A stretch of DNA of 64,000 nt, taken from NCBI RefSeq assembly GCF_013167215.1, contig NZ_JABJWY010000038.1, positions 522,765 through 586,764 of the forward strand, read 5' to 3'. This DNA is from Sphingobacterium prati. Its GTDB lineage: Bacteria; Bacteroidota; Bacteroidia; Sphingobacteriales; Sphingobacteriaceae. Of this stretch, positions 27,237-35,006 are shown one piece after another. The translations under genes and the position numbers were made by a program. Position 1 is the first letter of the stretch; each line of letters begins with the position of its first letter. Below the pieces are notes generated by a model that was not told the origin of the DNA, did not search any database, and worked only from the letters and a program-made list of their open reading frames with translations.

Positions 27237-28422
27237 CTATTTTTGCTTGTTGCTTATTTTGCTGGGAGCAGCCGCTTGTTCCGAAAAAACAGATAAGACA
27301 AGAAAAGAAGCGCTGTTGAAAACATTTGCTTATAAGATAACTGGCCAGACAACTGCAGCCGAAGGAAGTCCTGTGACACTTATAGACCCTGAGAACAAAA
27401 TACAGCAATTTACAAAAACAAGCGTGAAGAATGGGCAATTTGTCTTGGAAGGCGAATTGGCTATGACCGGTTTCTATGCGATCCAGATTAATGGAGGAGA
27501 TCCCTATACGCTTTTTCTGGAAGGCGATAGTGACTATGATTTACAGGAGCATCAAGGACTGTATACCTTGACGACAACATCTGATAATGCAAGAGATTTT
27601 ATCCAATTTATCGAAAGATATCACAAACGTGAACAAGAAGAAAAGTTGAAGGAAGAAAAACGAAAGGGGAGGATCGGTACATTAAATGGTAAGCTTCCAG
27701 GCATGGCAGCACGCAATGACGGATCCTACGAGCAAGCGGTGGATGAAATACAACGCTTGTCGGCCATTAAACCTTATAACCTTCGCGAATTATATGCTGA
27801 TTTTATCCTGGACAGTATACATCGGTCCTCTTTGGTGCTCCCTTACTTTTTTAAGTATGTTTCCATCGATCAGGCGAACTTTAAAAAATTTGATAACGCG
27901 CTTCAACAGTTTGATGTGACTTTACAGAAACACCCTTATTATAAATTTGCACGTGAGAAAGTAGACCGTGTGAAAGATTTCTACGAGAATATGCCAGTCT
28001 TTCCAGCCATCACGCCAATGAATATTCAACGGGATTCGCTGGCATTGACTGAATTTTCAAAAGCAAAAATGCTGATCGTCGCATTCTGGAAAGCATCCAG
28101 CTCATACAGTCTCTCCGACGTTAGTTTATTGCGTAAAAAAGAGCCACAACTAAAGACAATGGGGGTGCGAGTCATTTATTTTTCGTTAGATAGTGATCAA
28201 GACAAATGGATTAAGGCAAGTAACTCCCTTGCTTTGGGACCGCATAACTATTATCTGAATACCAATGATCGGACTACAATGGAAAATGATTTTGGTATAG
28301 ACCGTTCACCAAGCTACCTGTGGGTTGATCCACAGACATTCAAAATCTTGTCGCTCACAGGCGAAGATCCCACATTGCCGCGGTTTATCAGTAAAGTCAA
28401 CGAGTTTTTGGATAAAAATTAA
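27187..28422 (+). CDS. Lipoprotein with DUF4369-like and thioredoxin-fold domains, lacking CxxC
   Basis: A 411-residue lipoprotein (lipobox LLGAAACS). Residues about 45-125 resemble the DUF4369 beta domain that precedes TlpA/ResA-like disulfide reductases in Bacteroidota. A charged helical region (REQEEKLKEEKRKGR) follows. The C-terminal thioredoxin-like domain (about 280-411) has MLIVAFWKASSSYSL where redox members read FWASWCxxC, so both catalytic cysteines are absent. The cis-Pro region is kept (DRSPSYLWVD). The start overlaps the GH95 3' end by 50 bp, in a different frame. Co-transcribed with the fucosidases; a redox role is unlikely, binding or scaffolding more so. Confidence 0.8.
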   Translation: MFGYLKTEHIRTIKFVNYFCLLLILLGAAACSEKTDKTRKEALLKTFAYKITGQTTAAEGSPVTLIDPENKIQQFTKTSVKNGQFVLEGELAMTGFYAIQINGGDPYTLFLEGDSDYDLQEHQGLYTLTTTSDNARDFIQFIERYHKREQEEKLKEEKRKGRIGTLNGKLPGMAARNDGSYEQAVDEIQRLSAIKPYNLRELYADFILDSIHRSSLVLPYFFKYVSIDQANFKKFDNALQQFDVTLQKHPYYKFAREKVDRVKDFYENMPVFPAITPMNIQRDSLALTEFSKAKMLIVAFWKASSSYSLSDVSLLRKKEPQLKTMGVRVIYFSLDSDQDKWIKASNSLALGPHNYYLNTNDRTTMENDFGIDRSPSYLWVDPQTFKILSLTGEDPTLPRFISKVNEFLDKN

Positions 28423-28444
28423 CGATTATTGTCTTAAAAAATGG

Positions 28445-28452
28445 TATATTTG
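28445..28452 (+). promoter_or_regulatory. Candidate -7 element for the AraC-family gene
   Basis: TATATTTG, an exact TAnnTTTG, 35 bp upstream of the ATG. A TTG lies only 13 bp before it, which is shorter than the usual spacing. Confidence 0.35.
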
Positions 28453-28487
28453 AATTAACGGTTTAATATTTGTTATTTCAATAGACG

Positions 28488-29348
28488 ATGAAAGTTGTTC
28501 AATTTACAGTTCCGGTGGTTTATCAAGGATCTATTTGTGTACAGGAAGATATCTTGCCATCCTTTTATAGTAATTATCATCGGCATAAAGAGATCCAATT
28601 GACCTATATCCTAAAAGGACGGGGTACCTTTATGATCGGCAACTTTACGCATAGTTTTGAAGAAGATGAAATCTATATCGTTGATGCAGATGAGCCGCAT
28701 ATGTTTAAAACAGCAGAGGATATCAAGGATGGCATTCACGCTATCCATATTTTCTTTGATTATGAGCATTTTAAATCTTTTCTGGATTTTCCTGAATTTG
28801 ACGATGTCAAATATTTTTTGGAACATATCAATGTAAGTAAGAAACTGGATGCCGAACATGCTGTTGCGCTCAAGGATAAATTTGTCCAGATCAATACAAG
28901 TGCAGGGATAGACCGGCTGTTATCTTTTGTAAAACTGATCAATTTTTTGAGTAAAAAGGTCGATCAATGGACCTCGCTGTATACGGGCATTCCTCAGAAG
29001 AAATTTTCGGATGCCGAAGGCTTGCGCATTAATGAAATATTTCAATATACCTTTCAGCATTTTGGCGATAAGATCTCCCTTGAAGATATTGCGGCAGTTG
29101 CCCACATGACGCCACATGCATTTTGTAAGTACTTTAAAAAACATACCCGAAAGACTTATGTTACTTTTCTGAATGAAATTAGGATTGAGCGTGCCTGTAA
29201 AATGCTGATTGACGAGTCCTCTGAAAGCGTTTCCAATATTGCATTTAAGACGGGGTTCAACAACGTGGTCAATTTTAACAGGGTATTTAAGAAGATCACA
29301 AAGCATTCCCCAAGCGAATATGTGCAGGAACATCGGATGCGGGATTAA
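28488..29348 (+). CDS. AraC-family transcriptional regulator with cupin sensor
   Basis: A 286-residue DNA-binding regulator. The N-terminal part (about 20-110) is a cupin-like AraC ligand domain (HRHKEIQLTYILKGRGTFMIG, then DADEPHMF). The C-terminal 100 residues are two HTH motifs (ISLEDIAAVAHMTPHAFCKYFKK; VSNIAFKTGFNNVVNFNRVFKK) closing with the family motif SPSEY. It stands 65 bp after the DUF4369-like gene in the same direction, so it likely controls the fucosidase operon, perhaps in response to fucose or an oligosaccharide. The ligand is inferred from position only. Confidence 0.93.
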   Translation: MKVVQFTVPVVYQGSICVQEDILPSFYSNYHRHKEIQLTYILKGRGTFMIGNFTHSFEEDEIYIVDADEPHMFKTAEDIKDGIHAIHIFFDYEHFKSFLDFPEFDDVKYFLEHINVSKKLDAEHAVALKDKFVQINTSAGIDRLLSFVKLINFLSKKVDQWTSLYTGIPQKKFSDAEGLRINEIFQYTFQHFGDKISLEDIAAVAHMTPHAFCKYFKKHTRKTYVTFLNEIRIERACKMLIDESSESVSNIAFKTGFNNVVNFNRVFKKITKHSPSEYVQEHRMRD

Positions 29349-29478
29349 ACTACAGGACTTGCTATAGCTGAAACATTGCTGAAAAGACGGCCGCAGAGGG
29401 CCCTACAAATCCAGATCAGTGGATAATATCGGAGAAGTACTCCGCAATAAAGTTTAAAAATTAAGGGGATGAAAACCC

Positions 29479-29486
29479 TAATTTTG
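29479..29486 (+). promoter_or_regulatory. Candidate -7 element for the M64 peptidase gene
   Basis: TAATTTTG, an exact TAnnTTTG, 22 bp upstream of the ATG. No good -33 partner was seen. Confidence 0.35.
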
Positions 29487-29508
29487 AAATCTAACGATTG
29501 TTACTCCG

Positions 29509-31227
29509 ATGAATAAAAGCTTAATTTTTATAGTGCTTATACTACTTGGCTGTTGGTTGCCGGTAGCAGCCCAATCGCAGCATTTCAAGATTGATACCCT
29601 GCTGTACCAAGGATCAGCTAACCATATGGTGAACTTGGTTATCTTGGGTGATGGCTATACAAAAGACCAATTGGAAGATTATGCAGGAGATTCCAAGCAG
29701 TTTACCAACTATTTTTTTGCGATAGAGCCTTTCAAACAATACAGTAATTTCTTTAATGTGTTTGCTATTCAGACTGTATCAGAAGAATCCGGCGCCATCC
29801 ATGACTGTAAAGCGAGTGACTGCGTACATGGTGATACCGATCTCAGTAAATATCCAAAACGCTATAATAAATTCACCAGAGATCATGCGGTACCGATTAC
29901 GCATCCCAATACAATTTTTGGTAGTAGCTTTGACAATGGCGGATTGCATCGTCTCGTGGTCCCTCAAAAAAATGACCGTATTGAGGAAGTATTGAAAACA
30001 CATATCCCAAATTATACACAGGTGGTCATATTGGTTAACTCACCATTTTATGGCGGATCGGGAGGAAAGTGGGCCACCTCAACGGTCAACTTCAAAAGCA
30101 ACGATATCGCTGTCCACGAGATTGGGCATTCTTTTGCACAGCTGGCTGATGAGTATTGGGCAGGCAATCAATATGCTATCGAGTCAGTCAACCGTTCCCA
30201 AACGGCAGATGTAAATACTCTTCCCTGGAAATATTGGCTTGGAAAAGATGGCGTAGGGATCTATTCTTATGGCGGGAAAGGATCTCCGTCAACTTGGTTC
30301 AGACCGCACGAATATTGCAAAATGCAATATCTTGTGGCCCCGTTTTGTCCCGTTTGTCAAGAACAGTTCGTGGCTTCAATAAAGCGAAAATCGAGTCCCT
30401 TTATTGCTGTAAAACCAGTACTAAATAATGTGCTGACCTTGGATAGTGTACAGAAATTTACTTTGCGCCTAGCAAAACCGTCTCCAAATACATTTAAGCT
30501 GGTATGGCTTCTTAATAATGAAGCGATTGCTCATAATATCGACTCAATTTATTTAGACCCGGGAATGCTGCATAATGGCGCAAATGAATTGAAAGTATGT
30601 ATTCAGGATACTACGGGTTTGCTCCGCAACCCAAATTATGTGAACCTTAAGGATTCTATTGTATGGAAACTTAATCAGCTCCAATCCAATGCGCTAGCCA
30701 AACCCACCAATCGCTGGGGGGATACATTGGAAACTTGTTTTGGGGGCGATCAGGTGCTTACGGTCAAAAAGCCTGTCGCAGGACTTGAATATCGCTGGTA
30801 TGAGACAGCAACCGGTACACATATTGGCTCAGGAGCTAATATTTTTGTCCGGAACCTCTCCGTATCCAAAAAATATCATGTTGTTGCCTATTGGAAAGAT
30901 AAGTACTCCACGCAAGCTGAAATTCTGGTGAAAACACTTATGCAAGTGGAAAAACCCAAGGAAATCCGCATCAAGATTGACAAAAAGAAAAATAAGGTGC
31001 AGTTGACCGTACAGGAAAAACAAAATTCACGTTATAATTATATTTGGTTGGATGAGAAAGGTAAACCAATTTACGAATGGGACGAGTTCAATGGCGAATA
31101 CGTCCGTCCGGCCGGAACAAATAATATACTGGTCCTGGATCGTTCCAGTACTTCCCGAAAAGTTTATGTCCAAAAAGTAGACAGGGAAACGACCTGTAAG
31201 AGTGATTGTACAGAAGTAACTTTTTAG
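29509..31227 (+). CDS. Secreted M64-family zinc metallopeptidase (IgA-peptidase type)
   Basis: A 572-residue exported protease. The signal peptide (about 1-21) ends at VAAQSQ. The peptidase domain begins with VNLVILGDGYT, the usual M64 entry motif, and has the zinc site HEIGHSFAQLADEYW at residue 203 (HExxHxxxxxxDE with Glu as catalytic base). CKMQYLVAPFCPVCQ near 265-280 has the conserved cysteines closing the domain. After about residue 400 there are Ig-like beta modules (YRWYETATGTHIG). The founding M64 member cleaves IgA, but most homologues have unknown targets. The neighbouring lipoprotein 76 bp downstream may be co-expressed. Confidence 0.92.
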   Translation: MNKSLIFIVLILLGCWLPVAAQSQHFKIDTLLYQGSANHMVNLVILGDGYTKDQLEDYAGDSKQFTNYFFAIEPFKQYSNFFNVFAIQTVSEESGAIHDCKASDCVHGDTDLSKYPKRYNKFTRDHAVPITHPNTIFGSSFDNGGLHRLVVPQKNDRIEEVLKTHIPNYTQVVILVNSPFYGGSGGKWATSTVNFKSNDIAVHEIGHSFAQLADEYWAGNQYAIESVNRSQTADVNTLPWKYWLGKDGVGIYSYGGKGSPSTWFRPHEYCKMQYLVAPFCPVCQEQFVASIKRKSSPFIAVKPVLNNVLTLDSVQKFTLRLAKPSPNTFKLVWLLNNEAIAHNIDSIYLDPGMLHNGANELKVCIQDTTGLLRNPNYVNLKDSIVWKLNQLQSNALAKPTNRWGDTLETCFGGDQVLTVKKPVAGLEYRWYETATGTHIGSGANIFVRNLSVSKKYHVVAYWKDKYSTQAEILVKTLMQVEKPKEIRIKIDKKKNKVQLTVQEKQNSRYNYIWLDEKGKPIYEWDEFNGEYVRPAGTNNILVLDRSSTSRKVYVQKVDRETTCKSDCTEVTF

Positions 31228-31303
31228 TTACAGTGTTGAAGCCTAATGATTTATGAGTTAATTTTAATCTGCCGGTTAGTTAACTTATAAATCATTCATC
31301 GTT

Positions 31304-32740
31304 ATGAAAAAGAAATCCCAGTTTACGTTGGGAGTTTTTTCGTGCTTATTCATCGTGATGCTAGCCGTAGCATCATCCTGTAAGAAAAACTCGAAACTTC
31401 CTGATGAAAGCAACGAAAAAACACATGCGGTAACATTCAAAATCAAGGATTTTGAAACGATTGTCACCCCCTTGAGAGCACAATCGTTTAAGACTAGAAG
31501 CGCTTCGACAAGCGAAAACAACACAGCGCAACTCCTCTACCATTGGAATTTTGACAGCGGTGGTGCTGATCCTACTTCAGCGCTTGACGATGCTGTTGTG
31601 ATTGATTATAACAATGGTAAAACCGACTACAGTTTTGTCGCCGGCTGGCCATCTTCCGGAAAGGCAATCAGCTTTAGGGGAGCGAAAGAGATCCTGATCA
31701 AGTTACCCGCTTCGGGAATTTCAGCATTGGCTAATTGGACTTTTGATGCCAATAGCTCTGGGACAGGGCCTCGCGCCTTACTGTTGAGTTACTCGACCGA
31801 TAAAGGCGCGACATTCATAAACCTGGCGGATACTATTCATTATCCGCCTGAACTTGCTACTTCAGCCAAGTTCACAGTGGAACAGCAGCTTACGTCTATT
31901 CCGCTATTGGCAGCACAAGAATGCTGGTTAAAAATAGCTTTATTTGCCGGCAATAGAGGAGATGAAAGTAACTACAATGCGAGTACAGGGACGTTTAAAG
32001 TGGACAATATCAAAATTATGGGGACTACAGATCAATCCATTTTACCTGATAAATTGTATTACCATATCTTTGATGCTAACTCCAAGATACTTGTGAAAGC
32101 AGGTACACTTAATGCCAAAGAGACGTTTGGTGTTGCTTTGCCTCAAGGGACGTATTATTTAAGTCTATTCTCCAAAAATTCGAGTATACCATTATTGGTT
32201 CCAGCTGCGGTGACTGATCTTAGGAGCCTCTGGGTTTCTAACGCGTTTCATGAGCAGTCTGCGGAGGTATTTGCCGTACTGGACACTTTTGATGTGAAAG
32301 AATCCATAGAGCGGGTCCTGACAATGACACGTATCTATAGCGAAGTTAAATTTGAATGTACGGATACCGACGGGCTCGACCTTGTAGACAGTATCCATAT
32401 CAAGCAACAGCATCATGCTTTCCAATATTACCCATTCGCAACAGCATCGGATGAAAAAGCTGATCACACCATCCTACGCATTATTCCCAATTTTACCAGT
32501 ACGCAAACTTTTTCGTTTAATCAGTTTATGGGAGATGTTCCTGAAAATAAGCCAGTCAGCTATGAGTTACGTGTTTTCAGAAAAGGAGAAACTGTGCGCA
32601 TATTTGAGTTAAGCAGCGAAATTAGAAATAATGTACAGCTGCTATTCAAAGGGAAACTGCTCGACGGTGTAAGTGGAGATCAGGGATTTCAGGTGATTAA
32701 GAATGACAAATGGCGTGATAATGTCCTGGTAGAATACTGA
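31304..32740 (+). CDS. Unrecognised lipoprotein, 478 aa, beta-rich
   Basis: I do not recognise a named family with confidence. A lipoprotein signal is clear (lipobox AVASSCKKNS, Cys about residue 26). Residues about 75-235 have the pattern of a jelly-roll adhesion/binding module (YHWNFDSGGADPTS..., WTFDANSSGTGPR, then ECWLKIALFAGNRG ... FKVDNIKIMG), like choice-of-anchor or carbohydrate-binding domains at Bacteroidota surfaces. The second half is beta-rich with no marker residues. It follows the M64 gene by 76 bp on the same strand and ends at a strong terminator, so it may be a surface partner of the peptidase. Confidence 0.72.
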   Translation: MKKKSQFTLGVFSCLFIVMLAVASSCKKNSKLPDESNEKTHAVTFKIKDFETIVTPLRAQSFKTRSASTSENNTAQLLYHWNFDSGGADPTSALDDAVVIDYNNGKTDYSFVAGWPSSGKAISFRGAKEILIKLPASGISALANWTFDANSSGTGPRALLLSYSTDKGATFINLADTIHYPPELATSAKFTVEQQLTSIPLLAAQECWLKIALFAGNRGDESNYNASTGTFKVDNIKIMGTTDQSILPDKLYYHIFDANSKILVKAGTLNAKETFGVALPQGTYYLSLFSKNSSIPLLVPAAVTDLRSLWVSNAFHEQSAEVFAVLDTFDVKESIERVLTMTRIYSEVKFECTDTDGLDLVDSIHIKQQHHAFQYYPFATASDEKADHTILRIIPNFTSTQTFSFNQFMGDVPENKPVSYELRVFRKGETVRIFELSSEIRNNVQLLFKGKLLDGVSGDQGFQVIKNDKWRDNVLVEY

Positions 32741-32775
32741 TGTTGAGAAGCAAAAACCACCTAACCAATTGTAAT

Positions 32776-32803
32776 AAAAAAGGTGTCCTTAGGGACACCT
32801 TTT
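32776..32803. terminator. Hairpin terminator between the lipoprotein gene and glyS
   Basis: AAAAAGGTGTCC and GGACACCTTTT arms around loop TTAG. It lies between convergent genes and has T runs on both strands, so it may serve both. Confidence 0.88.
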
Positions 32804-32824
32804 CAGTCATCAGACAAATCTAAT

Positions 32825-34294
32825 TTATAGCAGTTTTTTTAGCAAGGTATTCCAGCCCGCTAAATCATTTAAAATCCGTTCAAGATCGGCGATTGCCACG
32901 CGTTCCTGCTCCATGGTATCACGGTGACGGATCGTTACTGTGTTATCTTCCAACGAATCGTAATCAACGGTAATACAGATTGGCGTACCAATTGCGTCTT
33001 GACGGCGATAACGTTTTCCAATTGCGTCTTTTTCGTCGTATTGCACGTTGTAATCCAATTTTAGCGTGTTGAGGATCTCACGCGCTTTCTCTGGCAAACC
33101 ATCTTTTTTGGTCAATGGTAAAATCGCCGCTTTCACCGGCGCCAATGCTGCCGGAAATTTCAATACAACACGAGAATCTTGTTTTTCTGCTGTAGAAAGA
33201 TCTTCTGTTATCAATGAATTACATAAAACTGTCAGGAATAGACGATCCAATCCGATCGAAGTTTCGATGACATAAGGAATGTAATTTTGATTGATCTCAG
33301 GATCAAAGTATTGCATTTTCTTTTTCGAATATTCTTGATGCTGTTTGAGGTCAAAATCTGTACGGGAGTGGATACCTTCCACCTCTTTAAATCCGAATGG
33401 GAAGTTAAATTCAATATCAACCGCAGCATTTGCATAATGCGCCAATTTATCGTGGTCGTGGTAACGGTAGTTGGCGGGGTCAAAACCTAATGCCAAATGC
33501 CATTTCAAGCGTGTTTCTTTCCATTTATTGTACCATTCCAGCTCAGTGCCCGGACGGCAGAAGAATTGCATTTCCATTTGTTCAAATTCACGCATACGCA
33601 TGATAAACTGGCGTGCAATGACTTCGTTACGGAAAGCTTTTCCAATTTGAGCAATACCGAAAGGAATTTTCATACGGCCTGTTTTCTGAACATTCAGGAA
33701 ATTGACAAAAATGCCCTGAGCGGTTTCCGGACGCAGGTAAACCTGATCTGCCCCATCGGCCATGGCCCCCATTTGTGTGGCAAACATCAAATTAAATTGA
33801 CGTACTTCAGTCCAATTCTTGGTGCCTGAAACCGGACAAACGATATTATGTTCTTCAATGATGGATTTTAATCCCGCTAGATCGTCTGCATTCAATGCAA
33901 TATTCAATGCTTCCAAAAGTGCAGCTGCTTCAGCTGCTTTTCCATCAGCTTCATAACGTGCAATCTTATCTTCGATCAATTGGTCGGCACGGTAGCGCTT
34001 TTTTGAATCTTTGTTATCGATCATCGGGTCATTAAACCCATCCACGTGACCAGATGCTTTCCAGGTGGTTGGATGCATGAAAATCGCGGCATCTATACCA
34101 ACAATATTTTCGTGCAATTGCACCATAGATTTCCACCAATAAGTCTTTAGGTTATTTTTAAGTTCAGAACCTAATTGACCGTAATCGTAAACGGCACTTA
34201 ATCCGTCATATATTTCGCTCGATTGGAATACAAAACCGTATTCCTTCGCGTGTGATACTACACTTTTGAAAAAATCGTCTGTCTGTTTGCTCAT
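32825..34294 (-). CDS. glyS: Glycine--tRNA ligase (homodimeric, eukaryote/archaeal-like type)
   Basis: Charges tRNA-Gly in the cytoplasm. A 489-residue class II synthetase of the alpha2 type. Motif 1 lies around SAVYDYGQLGSELKNNL; motif 2 is FRNEVIARQFIMRMREFEQMEMQFF; motif 3 is SIGLDRLFLTVL. The anticodon-binding domain follows (PLTKKDGLPEKAREIL, ... YDSLEDNTVTIRHRDTMEQ). The ATG at 34292-34294 (MSKQTDDFF) is used. A perfect TATATTTG -7 box at 34301-34308 sits just upstream, so the mRNA may be nearly leaderless. The gene is monocistronic. Confidence 0.97.
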   Translation of the reverse strand: MSKQTDDFFKSVVSHAKEYGFVFQSSEIYDGLSAVYDYGQLGSELKNNLKTYWWKSMVQLHENIVGIDAAIFMHPTTWKASGHVDGFNDPMIDNKDSKKRYRADQLIEDKIARYEADGKAAEAAALLEALNIALNADDLAGLKSIIEEHNIVCPVSGTKNWTEVRQFNLMFATQMGAMADGADQVYLRPETAQGIFVNFLNVQKTGRMKIPFGIAQIGKAFRNEVIARQFIMRMREFEQMEMQFFCRPGTELEWYNKWKETRLKWHLALGFDPANYRYHDHDKLAHYANAAVDIEFNFPFGFKEVEGIHSRTDFDLKQHQEYSKKKMQYFDPEINQNYIPYVIETSIGLDRLFLTVLCNSLITEDLSTAEKQDSRVVLKFPAALAPVKAAILPLTKKDGLPEKAREILNTLKLDYNVQYDEKDAIGKRYRRQDAIGTPICITVDYDSLEDNTVTIRHRDTMEQERVAIADLERILNDLAGWNTLLKKLL

Positions 34295-34300
34295 AAGTGG

Positions 34301-34308
34301 CAAATATA
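34301..34308 (-). promoter_or_regulatory. Candidate -7 promoter element abutting the glyS start
   Basis: The minus strand reads TATATTTG, an exact -7 match ending 6 bp before the ATG. The region is rich in similar AT repeats, so chance is possible. Confidence 0.3.
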
Positions 34309-34309
34309 G

Positions 34310-34364
34310 ATATTAGTATTTAGATTTTAGATATAAGATTCTAGATATGAGATATTAGATCCGC
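34310..34364. repeat. Degenerate AT-rich dispersed repeat (TTAGATATTAGA type)
   Basis: Repeated variants of TAGATATTAG, TAGATTTTAG and TGAGATATTAGATC. The 14-mer TGAGATATTAGATC (34348-34361) recurs exactly at 63342-63355 upstream of leuB. Confidence 0.6.
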
Positions 34365-34417
34365 ACTGCCCGTCAAATCAAGTAAACATAAGAATTGATG
34401 GCGTGAATATGATCCTA

Positions 34418-34879
34418 TTAACTGCTCAAATCGCGGATCTGTTGGGATGCATTTTTGTTATCCACTTTTTTGATGATATGCTGAATAATGCCCTGCTCAT
34501 CGATCACGAAGGTTGTACGTGCTGTACCCATATATTTTTTTCCATACATGTTCTTTTCTACCCATACACCGTATGCTTCGACAAGACGTTTGTCTTCATC
34601 TACAAGTAGTTGAAATGGTAATTCATGTTTGGTCATAAATTTTTGATGAGACGCCTCATTATCCACGCTGACGCCTATGATTTCATAACCATCCTTTTTT
34701 AGGGATTGATAATTGTCCCTAAAGTTGCAAGCCTCGGTTGTACATCCAGGCGTATTGTCTTTGGGGTAAAAGTAGAGAATGACTTTTTTTCCTTTGAAAT
34801 CCGAAAGATGGACCGTTTCACCATGTTGATTTTTTGCACTGAAATCTGGTGCTTGTTGTCCTATTTCTAGTGTTGCCAT
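34418..34879 (-). CDS. bcp: Thioredoxin-dependent peroxiredoxin, BCP/PrxQ family
   Basis: Cytoplasmic peroxiredoxin that removes hydroperoxides using thioredoxin. The 153 residues carry peroxidatic Cys46 (DNTPGCTTEAC) and resolving Cys51, the atypical 2-Cys pattern of BCP/PrxQ. The catalytic Thr and Pro are present (YFYPKDNTPGC). The final AlaSer-rich helix is truncated only slightly relative to E. coli BCP. It stands alone between glyS and the M23 peptidase gene on the same strand. The second peroxidase in the window besides tpx. Confidence 0.95.
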   Translation of the reverse strand: MATLEIGQQAPDFSAKNQHGETVHLSDFKGKKVILYFYPKDNTPGCTTEACNFRDNYQSLKKDGYEIIGVSVDNEASHQKFMTKHELPFQLLVDEDKRLVEAYGVWVEKNMYGKKYMGTARTTFVIDEQGIIQHIIKKVDNKNASQQIRDLSS

Positions 34880-35006
34880 ATGTATTGCTATTTAGCTTAT
34901 TAAGTTACGATATTATCCGATGATAACCCATCAGGAGTGTAAACTTGCGCACAAAAAAGAAGCAAGAATAAAACCCATGGTATATGAACCACTCAGAGGA
35001 GCTTCA

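Noticed and set aside
29349..29508. GC-rich stretch GACGGCCGCAGAGGGCCC upstream of the M64 gene as a hairpin
   Set aside because: GGCC can pair only weakly over a 6-nt loop and no T run follows; not convincing as a terminator.
34292..34303. Longer start for glyS, three codons upstream (34303)
   Set aside because: It would lie inside the candidate -7 box and adds MPL before MSKQ; the family start is MSKQ-like.
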